Notes under the pieces: generated by a model
The model's database searches: none
What the model was told of the DNA's origin: nothing
Seen by the model: only the letters and a program-made list of their open reading frames with translations
Assembly (NCBI GenBank): GCA_935421135.1
Contig: OW285191.1
Coordinates: 6,395,504-6,459,503 of the forward strand
DNA: 64,000 nt
Reading direction: 5' to 3'
Origin: Bugulina stolonifera
Taxonomy: Eukaryota; Bryozoa; Gymnolaemata; Cheilostomatida; Bugulidae
Part shown: one piece after another, positions 1-11,565 of the stretch
Numbering within the stretch: position 1 is the first letter of the stretch
Layout of the letters: each line of letters opens with the position of its first letter
Translations under genes and position numbers: made by a program

Positions 1-600
1 CCTAGGTTCCTGACGAAGCCGCAAGCTAGAGAAACTAGCATAGAGTCGTACCCATAAGGTTATCAACACAGGAAGGAACACTCAGACTTACGGGTCATAA
101 TAATAAGCAGCAATTGGCTCATCTATCCCTTAGTGCATGAAAAGTGGAAGGCCGATAGACCACTTTCGGTCCTGCCCACATGACTACAAGTTTAAGCAAG
201 AACTTTACAATATAAAATCTCAATGACAGCAAAAAACCAAAAAGAGCTGCGAGATGAAGCACTTAGCTTGAAAGAGGAGGTTATCGAGATTGGCGCAATA
301 TTTAACATCAGATTGGTGGTGATTAGCTTGAGAACTACAGATGCTGTGCGGAATTCTTTCAATAGCGTCTCTTCGTAGAGACACTATAGCCTCTGACTCA
401 TTTATGCATTTGGTCCTCCAATGGAGTTATTTGTGCCCAGACCCTATGTTATGTTACGCAAAACATGGTGTAGAAAAGAGAGGTACAGTGCAATCGATAA
501 AAATGCCAAATGCCAAACAGCAGAACACGATGAACAATTTCCTATCATCTGGGGAATCTTAGCAAAATATCTCTAATCACTTATATGCATAGGGTGATTT
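1..600. other. No gene recognised (window start)
   Basis: I see no supported gene here. A 73-codon open frame at 341-562 has no recognisable motif and no splice context, and I treat it as chance. The flanking sequence to the right is transposon-derived, so this stretch is probably repeat or decayed element sequence. Confidence 0.4.
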
Positions 601-630
601 ATATGCAAGGAATTTGTCTTTTGAAAACAC

Positions 631-716
631 CAGCTCCTCACCGGGATTGAACCCGGCGCCTCTACGGCATGTAATCGCCTAGCACAGTGAGTGGACCCTA
701 CTACCGCCACACCAGC
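631..716 (-). repeat. tRNA-derived SINE head (degenerate)
   Basis: Read on the minus strand, this has a tRNA-like T-arm with a good B-box (GGTTCAATCC, complement of 644-653). A poor A-box-like stretch lies about 40 bases upstream, inside GTGGCGGTAGTAGGG. The leading GAGCTGGTGTGGC resembles the start of the clearer tRNA-derived repeat at 55.2 kb (GGAGCTGCCGTGGC). The D-arm and anticodon arm do not fold into a normal tRNA, so this is not a functional tRNA gene. It is best read as the head of a pol III SINE or a decayed tRNA pseudogene. Confidence 0.45.
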
Positions 717-1317
717 TCAGCAATTTTAAAAAAGGAAGCTTTGCCAGGGAGCAGTAGATATTCTCTGAGCCAACTGCACACAAAGCACCTCTCATATTAC
801 GGCCACCTTGCTATATATTCCGCAAAACATGTGACCATGAGTTCTATAATAATGTCAAGCGGATGCAGTAGGAGTGCTATGTGTCATGTGTGAAGGTGAG
901 AGCGGTGAGGGAACCTGAAATATGTAGGGAGCCCCCTCAACTGATCTTACAAAAAAAGCACTGGGTACCACCTTCAACAGCTCCTCCGCCACCCAGTCAG
1001 AGGTGCCATCGACAGTAGCTGCTGAGCAGCCTGCCACCACTAGAGCCAGTATTAGAAGAATCAGCCCCCTACGCAGACCTCACTCTAGGAGCCAAGTGGA
1101 AAAGAGCCCAGCATGACCAGTCCACCTCTTGGGCCGAAGACAGCTAATGCAGCGAATGGTGACTGACTCTAGTACTGTTGTTAGTAGAGGGAATAAAGGA
1201 GTGCACCCCAAGAGGATATCCAGGTGGCGACTAGAGGATCCCTGGATGGAGAGTGAGGGTCTGCCGGTCACCCCGCGCATCAGGACCGGTCTAGAAGGAA
1301 AAGAGAGCCTACCCCAC

Positions 1318-1499
1318 CAAAAGGAGTTTGGCACCAAAGACAATTGATGGGTATCGCTGCCAGAGGTAACAATTTATCACGTTAGCCAGTGTAATTCTGA
1401 CAGTTGTGTTGTTGTTTGTCATGTACAAGTATACAATGTATATGTCGCTCATGCGGTATTTTGATGGACCACTGGGAATGAATTTTAGTACTGCTTGTA
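1318..1499. repeat. Interspersed repeat P, copy 1 (182 bp)
   Basis: This 182-bp block recurs in the same orientation at 11,566-11,747 with only scattered mismatches and equal length. Both begin CAAAAGGAGTTTGGCACCAAAG and end ACTGCTTGTA when read on the plus strand. Copy 1 is followed directly by repeat Q; copy 2 is not. The two copies lie on either side of the Polinton-like relics, so they could be remnants of terminal or flanking repeats of a larger element. Confidence 0.75.
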
Positions 1500-1500
1500 A

Positions 1501-1869
1501 GGAATGAGAGTAGAACCGTATTATATAGAAGTTTTTAATTCATGTCGATTGTAGGATATCATTGGTGTGTATTCCAACATATTCATACTAATGGGGTTTG
1601 CATATTTAATTTCCATTTAGACGAGGACAAATCTTATTAGCATAGTACTCACACAGTGCATACATTATAATACACATTATTAGACTGGTCATTTTTCTCC
1701 TACAAATAAAAAGTTACGCTTATTACCAGTATTTGTGGGGCACCATTATCTTGGAATTTAGCAGGGCCTATTATACTTATCACAGTATGAAACATAGTAT
1801 AACATTGTACTAGTTTCATCAGAAGTAATGCACTATTTCAAATTGACAGCTAACTAGTCCAGATTTAAT
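1501..1869. repeat. Interspersed repeat Q, copy 1 (369 bp)
   Basis: This block matches 14,291-14,659 over the same 369-bp length, and partly 15,387-15,480, all in the same orientation. At 14 and 15 kb it follows the end of a short reading frame, so it may be the 3' non-coding tail of a duplicated gene or element. No coding motif is visible in it. Confidence 0.75.
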
Positions 1870-3789
1870 AACCACACAGCTTCATTTAGACACGCTGAGA
1901 AAAGGCAAAAAGTGCAACCTATTCTTCCTTAACAAGACAACGGAAATACACACTACTTGTAGACATTCTATAAACTCCTTTCAGAATAAACAAGGCGTAT
2001 GCTCAAACATAACTATCCAATCATATTACAAGAAAATATTTTACCAACAATCCGAATTGTGAGTTAACTTATCACCTGCTGTAGAAGCTGGTGCTAACCT
2101 TACTATCCAGGTTTGGTGTTGGTGCAGAACATGCCAGGTTTGTATGTCTCGGATAGTTTTCTACTGAGAAGTACTACTCTGTATGTACTCTGTATTGTAA
2201 GTACTTATATTCCATGTATACACACTCCATTCTGATAATTCTTGGATTGACTATTCAATTTCGGAATTGCAATTGATGAAGGATTACTTGTATTATTGCT
2301 ATTACCTTTATTCGGTTTACTCTTTGGCTTAATTCTTCGGATTAATAATATTACTACCTACAATAAACTTTATGACGAGACTCTGACTCTATTCCTATGG
2401 GTATATATATATAAGGATATAAAGCATTGGCTACTCGGATCTCTTGACTAACCCACTCCATATCATTATTGAAGGTTTATTCTAAAAAGGGGTAAGTGTA
2501 TTTAATTGTATGAATGATGAAAATCCTATATTTACAAACAATGTCAAATTACTCCTTTTATCTTATCACCAGGTTCAATCTCTTTATGCCAATCCAACAT
2601 CTGCATGTGTAAAGGAGGTAATAAAGGCTTGCAGCTACTGCCAGGTATTTGCAAAATAACTTTTAGACCATTAATTTTGTTTATGGAGCAGTCATTGTCT
2701 GTAATTTGATGTGGTATTTTTTATGCCTGTAGTTAGAATTGGGATTTGTACAGATAAGTGCAACTTAACATCTTCATATAGCATTGATTTCCCTATTTAA
2801 TCCTACCGAGTCAAATTGGACTAATCAGAGTTGTATTTTTAGCACATCTGTCAAAGAGCTGGAAATACAGAGATGTGCAAAATTATGGCAACCCCCTGAC
2901 AAAAATTACGTTCCTGCTCTTTGCACCAAAAGTCTGAAGAGAAATTTTGATTGAACTTGATAGTATTATATACCATTTTAATCAGAACTTGGTGTAGAAT
3001 TCAAAAATTGCCACTGAAAAAAGGTTATGGTGCTTCTATTTTTTATACACCCCAAAAAAGAAAACCCTTTCGTATTTCAAAGAAAAGTTCACAATGCAAT
3101 TTCTAATACTGTTGACAGTTTACCACCAATTGTAGCCCAGATTCAGCAATTTGAGCATTACACACTCAACAGAAAAGTTGGTAAACCTAAAAGGAACATT
3201 TTTGGTCATTCAATATTTAATTGGCCGACCTCTATTAGCGATGCATTCTCGGCAGCGGCAAGGCATGCTGTCAAGAAGTTTTCAATTCTCTACAGATGTG
3301 ATATTGCAGTATCAGGCCTCAAGGATTATTCCAATCACTTCTATTTTGTTGGTAAGGTGTCTTTAACTGATTTACTGCCCTAATTTTCACCATAAGTTTT
3401 CTACAGAGTTGAGTTTTGGGGTCCGGGCGTGTCAGCTTAGGAATTGGACGCCCTGATGATCCAGCCATATCTTCAACATATTCGGCTCAATGATACGATG
3501 CATTGTTATCCTGATATCTCCAGTTACCTGTGAATATTATCCATGCACTTAGCAGCATAAGTTTAGTCAGCACCTCGATGTGCTTTGTGGTACTCATCTT
3601 TCTCCCAATGGCTTGAGACGTCTAACACCAGCCCCAGACATGCATCTCACACTGTCATGGATGTTGGATGCTCTACAGAGGGAAAAATACAGTCGGGTCA
3701 AAACTCTTTGCCAAATCTTCTGTCCACATGATTTTTCTCTGCATGGCTCCACAGTGTGAATTTTGATCCTTCACTGAACCGGACTTTAA
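1870..3789. other. Unassigned stretch with one unrecognised ORF
   Basis: No gene can be supported. A 118-codon frame runs on the plus strand from 3,027 to 3,383, but I recognise no domain. Two short exon-like pieces lie at about 2,573-2,644 and 2,841-2,900. The first contains a CxxC pair followed by a GTATTT donor-like site, and the second starts after TTTTTAG. They hint at a zinc-knuckle peptide of a mobile element but are too short to name. Confidence 0.25.
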
Positions 3790-4568
3790 AGTATTCAATT
3801 TTTGAGGATTTGACCCTTCTAGTCAGTTAGGTAACACTTTTAGCTTCAAGATGATATGCAAATTGACTATATTTACTTTATTTACTTCAGTGTAATCAGA
3901 CTGTAAAGTTTATATATTGCCAAAAATGCTCAGCTATTCAACAATAGGTGAATAAGTGACGTCACTTGTTCAGGTTATCACTAGTGCGATCAAGCGGCAC
4001 GTTGGCTACTAGTTCTATGAGCCGCGTAAACACCGATTGTTCAAATTCAAATTACTATGAATCACCGGTCTATATTTAGTATTCATGCAACATGTACATA
4101 GCTTAATTCTTCAACTACTAATGTGTAAAGGGGATTCTACTTTTGTCCCGATGATTTGCTGAAATTTGTCAATGAACATGGGCTTGCTTACAATTGGTTT
4201 TAATAGGTCAACTAGTCATGTGCACTAGTACAATAAACTAAACTATAATTGTAAACAGCATTATTCCCACAGTAACAATGGTAACAATTGACCTATTTAT
4301 AACTAACACTCTCTCATTGGTTGTCTTTGTTTCTTTGTTCAACTATGTGAATGCTCTTTCATACTGAACAGACAAGTGACATCAATGAATAGTTGGAAAT
4401 TCCTGGCAAAATTTCCTGAGCTTTTACAAAATTACTATATTTCAACGATTTTTGGGGTTCAAATACAGCCATTTGTACATGTTCAACCAAGTCAAGTTGC
4501 ATGTCATTTTGAAGCCCAAAATATGAACTTACTAACTAAAATACCTATATTTTGAATCTTGTACTACT
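3790..4568 (+). mobile_element. TTAA-flanked non-autonomous element B, copy 1
   Basis: This is a 779-bp unit with exact TTAA on both sides (3,786-3,789 and 4,569-4,572). The same unit, of the same length, lies at 26,876-27,654, and in reverse orientation at 19,837-20,616. The ends are only loosely inverted (AGTATTCAA against AGTAGTACAAG). It carries an internal GTGACGTCAC palindrome and no coding frame of note. TTAA target duplication is the hallmark of piggyBac-type transposition, but the ends do not start with the usual CCC/CCT, so the superfamily is inferred only from the target site. Confidence 0.8.
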
Positions 4569-4993
4569 TTAAGTCACTGCTGGGGTTCTGGATCGGCATG
4601 TTTTGCTCATGCCGATTAATTTCTCTTCAGTGTTTTGTCACCATTGACTTTCTCACAGCTTTACAATTCTTAGTCGGTCTCTTCACTATTGAAGATGTCA
4701 GTTCAGCACCATTAATTCATCCCATTCTTGCTCAAAATCAGTGCTTGTATTCCTCCTTAGACAGGAAGCCGTGCCGATGTGCATTCATCTCTGGTGCTGC
4801 TTCTTCATGTCCTTCGTCTCCTTTTGCTATCATCTGTTGAACCAGTGGATTTCAATATGCTTATAGTGACAGCCCAACCTCTAGGTTAAGTTTATATCTC
4901 ATTGAAATATGCTTGATGGCTTTCTCTTGTTAATCCAGATAAATCACCACTGCCGATTGCCCGTATTTATTAATCTCGAGAAGTCAGCAGACT

Positions 4994-5850
4994 TTGCATG
5001 CTTTGGCTTCCATTGTTGACAGGTTTTTATTGGATACTGACCAATGTAGAGAAATCTTCGGATTGCTAACAAGTTTATTAATGCATTTGTGCATTCTTAA
5101 TGTATTCCCTTGCATGTTCAAGCAGAAAAGAATCCCTCGAGAAACAGCTGGGGCGGCCTCCTCTCAGTTTTCAAAGTTTGTGGCCAGTCTCAATGATTAT
5201 GTGGTTCCCATGGTAATTAAAAAAAATCACTCAAATCGAGAGTTCGGGAAAAAACTGACAATCAAGTATGGACACCTTCTCATCTGCTATGATGCTACAG
5301 CATGGTTGCCATATCCGAGATCGACCTGAAGTAAAATATTGCTGGTGAGATGGGTGAGGAGCTGGGTGAGAAGCGGGCCTCCATGGCAGAAGCACGGTGC
5401 GCTATCCGATACTTGTAGGAAATGTCAATTAGGTATAAGAAAGAAGTACCAAAAGTTGCATTTGGAATGAGAAAAAAAACCAAAGCTAACCATTGCTACT
5501 GGAGATTCCCATACACGAATACTTGCATGTAAAAAGACTCGCAATGAGGGCAACCACATGCATAATCTTCATGTTCTTGAAAGTGGTGAAGGCCCTTTGG
5601 AAGTGGTTTACCAAGTAGCTTTTGATTATTACGTTCCATGCACTCATTGCCAGACAATCAAGCAAGGACACTTTCTCATCTCCTCTGATACTACAGTATG
5701 ACTGCTATTTCCGAGATCGACCTGAAGTTAAATATTGCTGGTGAGGTGGGTGAGGAGCTGGCCTCCATGGCAGAAGCACGGTGCGCTAGTAATTAAGGAA
5801 GATTACTCAATTCGAGAGTTTGGGAAAAGACTGACAATCAAGTATGGACA
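4994..5850 (+). pseudogene. Copy of an unrecognised repeated gene, broken
   Basis: The frame ending at 5,329 shares a block of about 70 residues with frames at 14,737-14,982 and 15,032-15,214 (shared pieces include REFGK, LTIKY and the end PRST). A second, shorter match lies at 5,690-5,850, where pieces of the same nucleotide block recur out of order. Stops and frameshifts interrupt the longer reading that would continue past 5,330. I do not recognise the family. Multiple decayed copies within 10 kb argue for a mobile or locally duplicated gene. Confidence 0.5.
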
Positions 5851-5983
5851 TGATAGCGATAAATTTGTTTGTATAAGGTCAAGGCTTCGAGAGTTAGCTT
5901 GACTACTAGTCCTGCTGAGAAAGAAATGTCCCTCAATTCAATCATTTGAAGTTGGTGTCTATCCAAAGCACTTAGATCTCGTT

Positions 5984-6196
5984 ATGCAATCCTGCCGTGA
6001 GCTAGCTGAATGTAATGAAGAAACAAACCTGCCTAACAGGCCATCGTTAGCTTTGAAACTAGGGACAAACTGTACACACTTATTTGAAGTGTTCTATTCA
6101 ATGGCAATTGAAAGGGGTGATGAACCACTCAAAGAAAGATGGTTGGTTGAAATGACAACAGATGCCCACAGATCAACAGTTGAAAAAAGAACATGA
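5984..6196 (+). pseudogene. Fragment of an unrecognised repeat-type protein
   Basis: This is a 70-codon frame, which can be read further upstream to about 5,880 with one stop. The composition SLALKLGTNCTHLF followed by an acidic helical region resembles proteins that recur in many copies in cnidarian and lancelet genomes, as far as I recall. I cannot name the family, and the frame is open only over this short piece. Confidence 0.25.
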
Positions 6197-6759
6197 TTTC
6201 CCTTGCACATCTTTACAAAATTTTTAAAAGATTCTATTACGACCCAGTCCAATTTGCTGGCGCAAAACCCCAAGGGCAGCTCTGCATACCTATTGATACA
6301 GAAATCACTACTCGACTCCACTATTGAAAGCTAGGGAATTCACAAAGAATACCAGCAGTCAGCATATGATGTCTGTTCTGGAGCTTCAGCTTTCAGATTT
6401 AGAGCGAGAGTTCACCAGCACTTTCACCAGAATAGAAATAACAGGGGGAAGAGAGAAAGAGAAGTGTGCCAATGCTCCTCACAAGAGAAGTGAAAAAGCA
6501 ATGGAGTGTCGGTTAGCTTGGGAGATGAATTTAACATTTCTCCTAGCAATACTTATGTATTCTGCACCCTTAACCGAGACAAAGAGAATCCCGACTACAT
6601 ACAACGCATTGCATTAAAATTCACTTAATTGGGCACCCGCAGTATGGAATTGGTAGACAACGACCATGCCGACGACCGGAAGTGATTTGTCCATGTCGTC
6701 TTACATTATAAAGTTAGCAGCCCGGATGCTCCTGAACAGGACTCAGGAGCATCAGGAGT

Positions 6760-7371
6760 CCTGAGTCGCGCAATCTTGACACTGGTGAATGAAAATTGCA
6801 GGACAACAAACAATAAATTAACTGAACAATTTCCTGGAGATGTAGGAATGGATAACTCAATTGATAGCACGGTCGACAATGTGAATGATGTCAATTTCCC
6901 AGTTGAGTTTCTCAACTCACTGGAACTGCCAGGAGTGCCACTGCAATCATACTCTGCCTAAAGGTCGGCTGCCCAGTGATCATTCTGAGGTCACTGGATC
7001 CTCCAAGCAATGTCAATGGAACTAGATGTGTTGAACAGCAAATGTTGGCAAGTGCCATTGAATGTTGCATCTCCATCGGTCCCTTTGCTGGCGGGCTCAT
7101 AGCAATTCCACGGATACCGATTTAGTCATCAGCTCCAAAAATTACGTTTACTTTGTGCAACCTTCAATTTTCTGTAGCTTTATGCTTCGTAATTACAGCT
7201 AACAAGAGCCAAAGGCTGACAATTCGTTCAATTGGAATTCATCTTCTCACCCCAACATTCAGTCATGGTCAGCTATATATTGCCATGTCTCGGGTGAGCA
7301 AGACTGATCAGATTGCAATGCTATGCCAAATAACCAAATCCCAAATGTTGTGTTCAAAAGAGGTTCTTTGA
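6760..7371 (+). pseudogene. Helitron-type PIF1 helicase, C-terminal fragment
   Basis: Three short frames read in order as the C-terminal part of a PIF1-family DNA helicase of the kind carried by Helitrons. At 6,776-6,960 is the region ending FPVEFLNSLELPGVPL. It is followed in another frame by KVGCPVIILRSLDPP and NGTR, and at 7,153-7,371 by helicase motifs V-VI (CFVITANKSQ, SHGQLYIAMSRV). The usual GQ after the KS in motif V is changed to QR. Stops at 6,961 and near 7,123 break the frame, so it is dead. The Rep nuclease domain and Walker motifs are not seen; the fragment lies next to Polinton-type pieces. Confidence 0.75.
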
Positions 7372-7952
7372 GCTCAGCAGGATACAAATACATCTCAATG
7401 GGCAGATAAAACGCATACATTGTGCATAGTCTCAATCATCTCTGTTGTATTTGTATTATCTATCAGCACTGTTTTTTCCTGTTGTATAAATGTGTATTGT
7501 ACATGTACATAAGTTTTTACAGCAGTAATACATTTTACCATTCATTATTGTCCAAAAACCGTTTTTCCTAAACATTTTATACAAAGGTTGTGTTCAAACG
7601 GTTGTTGAAACACAACCTCAATGCAAGGGAGGACAACTCCTAACAGATTCTCTGTAACATGCCTGTGCCACAGAAGTGCACGTCTGACCTCAGTGCATGA
7701 CCACACTAGTAACGTATACAGGCAAGCCAAGTGTACATGTACTTCAGAAAGACTTGCAAGTGTTGTAACGTCCCTGTACACACGCATAGGTTTTTTCAAT
7801 GCCCAGTACATGTTAGATTGAAAACTTTTCACCCAAAGCTGTACGGGCACCTATCACCATTTGGTAAGTTTACTTGCAGTTGAAAAGTTTTGCTGTCGGG
7901 ATCATAAGACTGGAATCTATAGCTATAACTCGGTGGTAATACTTCATTTTGT

Positions 7953-8219
7953 ATGTTATTCAGATTCGTGTTGAACTTGGAAAAATATAAATCGACCAAC
8001 GAGCTGACTACTTCCTTAAAGAAAGTAACAGGACAGTTAATTATTTGCACCATGTCAATGGAAAATGTGAAAGGGTACATTGAGGAGAAGCTAGACCAAT
8101 ATATGACTGGAGGGATCTACACCCATATAAAATATGCACCCTACACTGAAATGCAGCAAGATGGCTGCATGGTGTTCAGCTCTCAAGTGTCTAGTAACTT
8201 AGGATTTAGAGCTCTTTAA
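7953..8219 (+). pseudogene. Possible minor-capsid-like fragment (weak)
   Basis: This 88-codon plus-strand frame has a KSTNELTTSLKKV-like helix and ends with a phrase of the type VSSNLGF. That is loosely reminiscent of the middle of Polinton minor capsid proteins, whose C-terminal-like phrase occurs on the same strand at 11.0 kb. An overlapping minus-strand frame (7,829-8,080, 83 codons) is equally open and could be the real one. I cannot decide between them from sequence alone. Confidence 0.2.
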
Positions 8220-9057
8220 CATCTAGCTCAAACAAAGTAGATGTTGCTTGAACCAAATCATAATCTTGCTTATTCTACACCAGTCTTTTATGGAGTGTTA
8301 GTAAAAGAGCGGCTAAAATATTAGAATTAGTATGTTTAGAAACCTTGTAAATGAACATACAACGGGTCAAAAGTCCCAAAATTTCTTTCAAATAACTTGA
8401 GTGCATTACATTCTCGAGCATACGTACTTAAGAACTCAAAATATATTGAGATGAAATTATGGTGACACTCTTAGGGTAATATTTGCTGCTCTTGGTAATC
8501 TTAATACAGAAAACTGACAGAATCATGCTACTAGAATATGTAATAGCATTGTTGTAGAATAGCCAAATCAATAGACCTGCTGTATATCAAAGGTTACATC
8601 GGTTAACAATGTTTGGTGGTTGGACATGCAGGCCCAAGTTGATGCAGATGAACATCTTCTGAAATAAGAACTTTATTGCTTCAGATGCTACTCTTGACTA
8701 TGTAGATGCAACCATTAATGACATTCAGCTGCAAACTACCAAAGGAACAAGTCGCAAAACTTATGAGCTGCTTGGTTTGATGAAGGTGAGTAGTTTTTAA
8801 AACCATTATATATCATTATTAGTAGTAGTATATGTGGAGCATTTGGTCCCGCCTTATTATGTGTTTGCCCTATTGATTCAAAATGCTCTTGCTTACTCTA
8901 GCCTCCTCTGGTTAGAGTAATTACTCTAACCTACTCTGAAGTAATATTGCTGACTCTAGTCTACTGTAGTTAGGTAAACTTCAGATATCTGGAATTAGTG
9001 ATAGTGTATTTTACAGAATTGCACACATGTAAGTTGCCATTTTATAACTGTTCATTG

Positions 9058-9282
9058 TTATACATACTGATTCATACTATGAACTTGTAAAGTTGAAATG
9101 ATCTCATCAGAAAAGTACGAGTTAATAAATGTATTCAATATATGATCTCTTTCATAGGATGATGAGCATGACATCAAAAGTTGGTGGATATATCGAATTG
9201 AGTATCCCCGTGTTCGAAGAAGCATATGCACAAGACAATACAGCCCACAGACAAATGATTCACCTTGGAAACCATTTACCAT
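9058..9282 (-). pseudogene. Adenovirus-type cysteine protease-like block
   Basis: This piece continues, in the same frame, directly from the capsid-like fragment upstream. It contains a Gln-x5-Cys arrangement, CGLYC, then RTRGYS and a DHILNTFI helix, which fits the catalytic-Cys half of the C5-type protease found in Polintons. The upstream half with the catalytic His is not visible. The direct in-frame join to the capsid fragment could be a deletion junction. Alternatively the protease likeness may be a chance reading of decayed capsid sequence. It stops at 9,058. Confidence 0.4.
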
Positions 9283-10240
9283 TAGGTTAATAGATGCTAC
9301 ATCAAAATTCTCAAATTTGTAAGGAGAATGAAGGTAAGATCCATTTTTGGCAGTGTGACTTAATAATCCAACAATAACAACTTTTGCTCCCTGCTTATTT
9401 TGCAGAACATGAATTCGTCCATTTTGACGTCCGGGAGAAATTGTAAAGAACTGTCTGCCTGATTAACTGGATATTGAACTCTTTCCTTGGTCTAATAAAA
9501 AAATATGAGCAGCTGCAGTGCTTGGATGAACACGAACCCTTCTCACAAGGAGCTCAATTTTAGATATATTTATTATATAGCTTACATCTTCATTCTCTGC
9601 TTTTTGTGGAACAAACTCTGGATTATTTCGTTGAAGCTTTAAGTTGAATATTATTCCTGGAATAAGGCATGTTGATTGATTGAATAGTACACTGTTTAAT
9701 CTTCCAATCATGTCAATTGTTCTGCTGCTAGTCAATCTTGCGGCATGGGATGCAATTTTTGTCTTTTGAGATGCAGAAAGTTTAGTTGTATGTTCTTCAC
9801 TCATTTCATCGTCTATCCACCAACTTGAAGCTAAGTGAGTTGTTTTGGCATCCTTCCCATAATTCAACTTGTTAGTCAAATATGCCTTGTAGGCATAATT
9901 CGGTTCATGTGCAACTTCTTTACCATTGATTTGAATTGTAAGTGATTGGAATAGTGTATGAAGTAAGTTATTACTAGGTGAGATTTTAACTTCTGCCGCA
10001 GTGTCACTCAACGAATCACCGTAGTGTTTTTTCACCTTACATTGAACATGAATAAGGGTATTACTCAGATCAACATAATGGTCAGTATTCTATTGGAGCA
10101 TTTCCACTAGGTGAACGAATTGGTCCAAGTTCATGAATTTCGCCTTCTAAGAAACTTCTCTTTGTCACTGGTACACTGAATAAATCAAGCTCATGAGCAG
10201 TGCTGTCATGAGAATGCTTGCTAAGCTTTTGATAATTCAT
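9283..10240 (-). pseudogene. Polinton/Maverick major capsid protein fragment
   Basis: The minus-strand reading fits the double jelly-roll major capsid protein encoded by Polinton/Maverick elements. An N-terminal piece starts with ATG at 10,240 and contains LDLFSVPVTKRS. The main frame (10,035 down to 9,466) contains NNLLHTLFQSL, YAYKAYLTNKLNYG and IGRLNSVLFNQ. After a TAA stop at 9,463-9,465 the same frame continues with KVVIVGLLSHTAKNGSY. There is at least one frameshift (about 10,085) and that nonsense codon, and the usual C-terminal part is missing, so it is not functional. It lies downstream of the small virion-type gene at 10,330-10,677 on the same strand. Confidence 0.75.
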
Positions 10241-10329
10241 GCTCTCTGTTATGAAGACTAACTAAAAATGTCTTTCGTTAGTCTTCGCTGCTTAGTTTTC
10301 GGCCTCTTTACAACCTTCGATCTACGTTT

Positions 10330-10677
10330 TCAACCGTTAGCTTCATTTCTATTGGACGAAATGATAGACTGTGTTAATCCGTTTAGAAATTTCTTTCTAC
10401 CCTTGCTGAAGTTTTGCTTGGCTGCTTCTTTGAATGTTTTACCTGATATGACATCATTCGCTATCCCTGCACTAGTAGTGACTAGCTGTTTGCCAGCTGA
10501 TTTAGCTAAACCTTTTAACATAGGTCCTATCCCTTTGAATAGCTTTGAAAAAATTCCACCCAACCACTTCCATATAGGACTGTCCTTCCCTGAAAAATTG
10601 GAAGTCAATCCTGCCTGATTGGCATAATAGTCTTTGTAACGATATGATGAAGTCTCAAGATTGTACGGAACTGTCAT
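10330..10677 (-). CDS. Small virion-type protein of a Polinton-like element
   Basis: This is an intact 115-codon frame. Early in the protein there is a short aromatic/Gly segment, then WLGGIFSKLFKGIGPMLKGL, a glycine-rich amphipathic or membrane-active helix, followed by GKTFKEAAKQ and a basic tail (KGRKKF). This layout matches the small basic, hydrophobic-helix proteins that sit beside the major capsid gene in Polintons and play a role like adenovirus minor core or cement proteins. The family assignment is from recalled layout rather than an alignment. It is the only open frame of this relic without a visible break, and it lies just upstream of the capsid fragment on the same strand. Confidence 0.6.
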   Translation of the reverse strand: MTVPYNLETSSYRYKDYYANQAGLTSNFSGKDSPIWKWLGGIFSKLFKGIGPMLKGLAKSAGKQLVTTSAGIANDVISGKTFKEAAKQNFSKGRKKFLNGLTQSIISSNRNEANG

Positions 10678-11011
10678 TGTTTCTTAAAGTGAAGTGTAAG
10701 CACAACCTTCCCACAATCAAATGGGACCACCTCCCCATCATCTCCCCTTACATTTATCTCTATAGTGTCTGCTTGTGTTTTATTTACAGGAGTATACAGA
10801 ATCTGACCCAATTAACCAAGGCACGTTTAGCCACTCGTTCCCAGATCAAGAGGCTAACATGGTTACTAATTATCTATTAGCAGGCAGTTTCATGGACTCC
10901 CATAATTTGACAATAAAGAGCCTATTGGGATATATTTGAAGCAATTACAGGGTGACCATATTTGTTGAATGGTAGTGCTCTTAGCCTGATTTTTACTATA
11001 GTGGGGTATAT

Positions 11012-11134
11012 TGTGAAGGCGCAACTGATATTATGGAGGGCTGTTCATCCTTATATGTTTATTCTGATATTGTTCGGAATCAGATTGTTGGAGACTCTAT
11101 GGTACCATTACTTCGCGTAGTTCCGGTGGTTTGA
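11012..11134 (+). pseudogene. Minor capsid (PX-type) C-terminal fragment
   Basis: On the plus strand, a 40-codon stretch ending at a TGA (11,132-11,134) contains SLYVYSDIVRNQIVGD followed by PLLRVVPV. That is a characteristic phrase of the Polinton minor capsid (penton-like, PX) protein. It is on the opposite strand to the capsid fragment, whereas these genes are usually co-oriented, so the element has been rearranged or is made of more than one copy. Upstream and downstream frames are closed. Confidence 0.6.
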
Positions 11135-11565
11135 TGTCATTATCACATGAAATCGAACGGTGACAGATTTGGTTCCTGCAGTGACCACAATGTCCATCTC
11201 CACATATTATTCTCACGTAGAGTGAGCTGTTTTGACTATACCACCTGTATCTCATACAGGATTTAGCCTTTGATAAGGAATAAGTTAACTAGATTGAGGA
11301 CAGTAACAATAACACAAACATGAAAAGCGATAACAACAATGTTACTGTAGAATCTACATGTAATTAAAATAACAAGCAAATAAATCTAGTTGGAGTTGTA
11401 AATAATGTAAATGTAGTTGTAAAGCCTTGGGCTTCTTGTGAGGTGCAGCCTCTAACATAAAAATAAAAACATTTTCAACATTGATGACATCCCTGTAAGA
11501 GAACTGGCGAAAAATTATAAATGTCAATTTATTTAGGTGGGACTAGATGACATTGGAAGAGCGTG

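Noticed and set aside
2573..2905. Integrase zinc-finger exons (CxxC pieces)
   Set aside because: Too short, and the His pair and catalytic core are not found; kept only as a remark.
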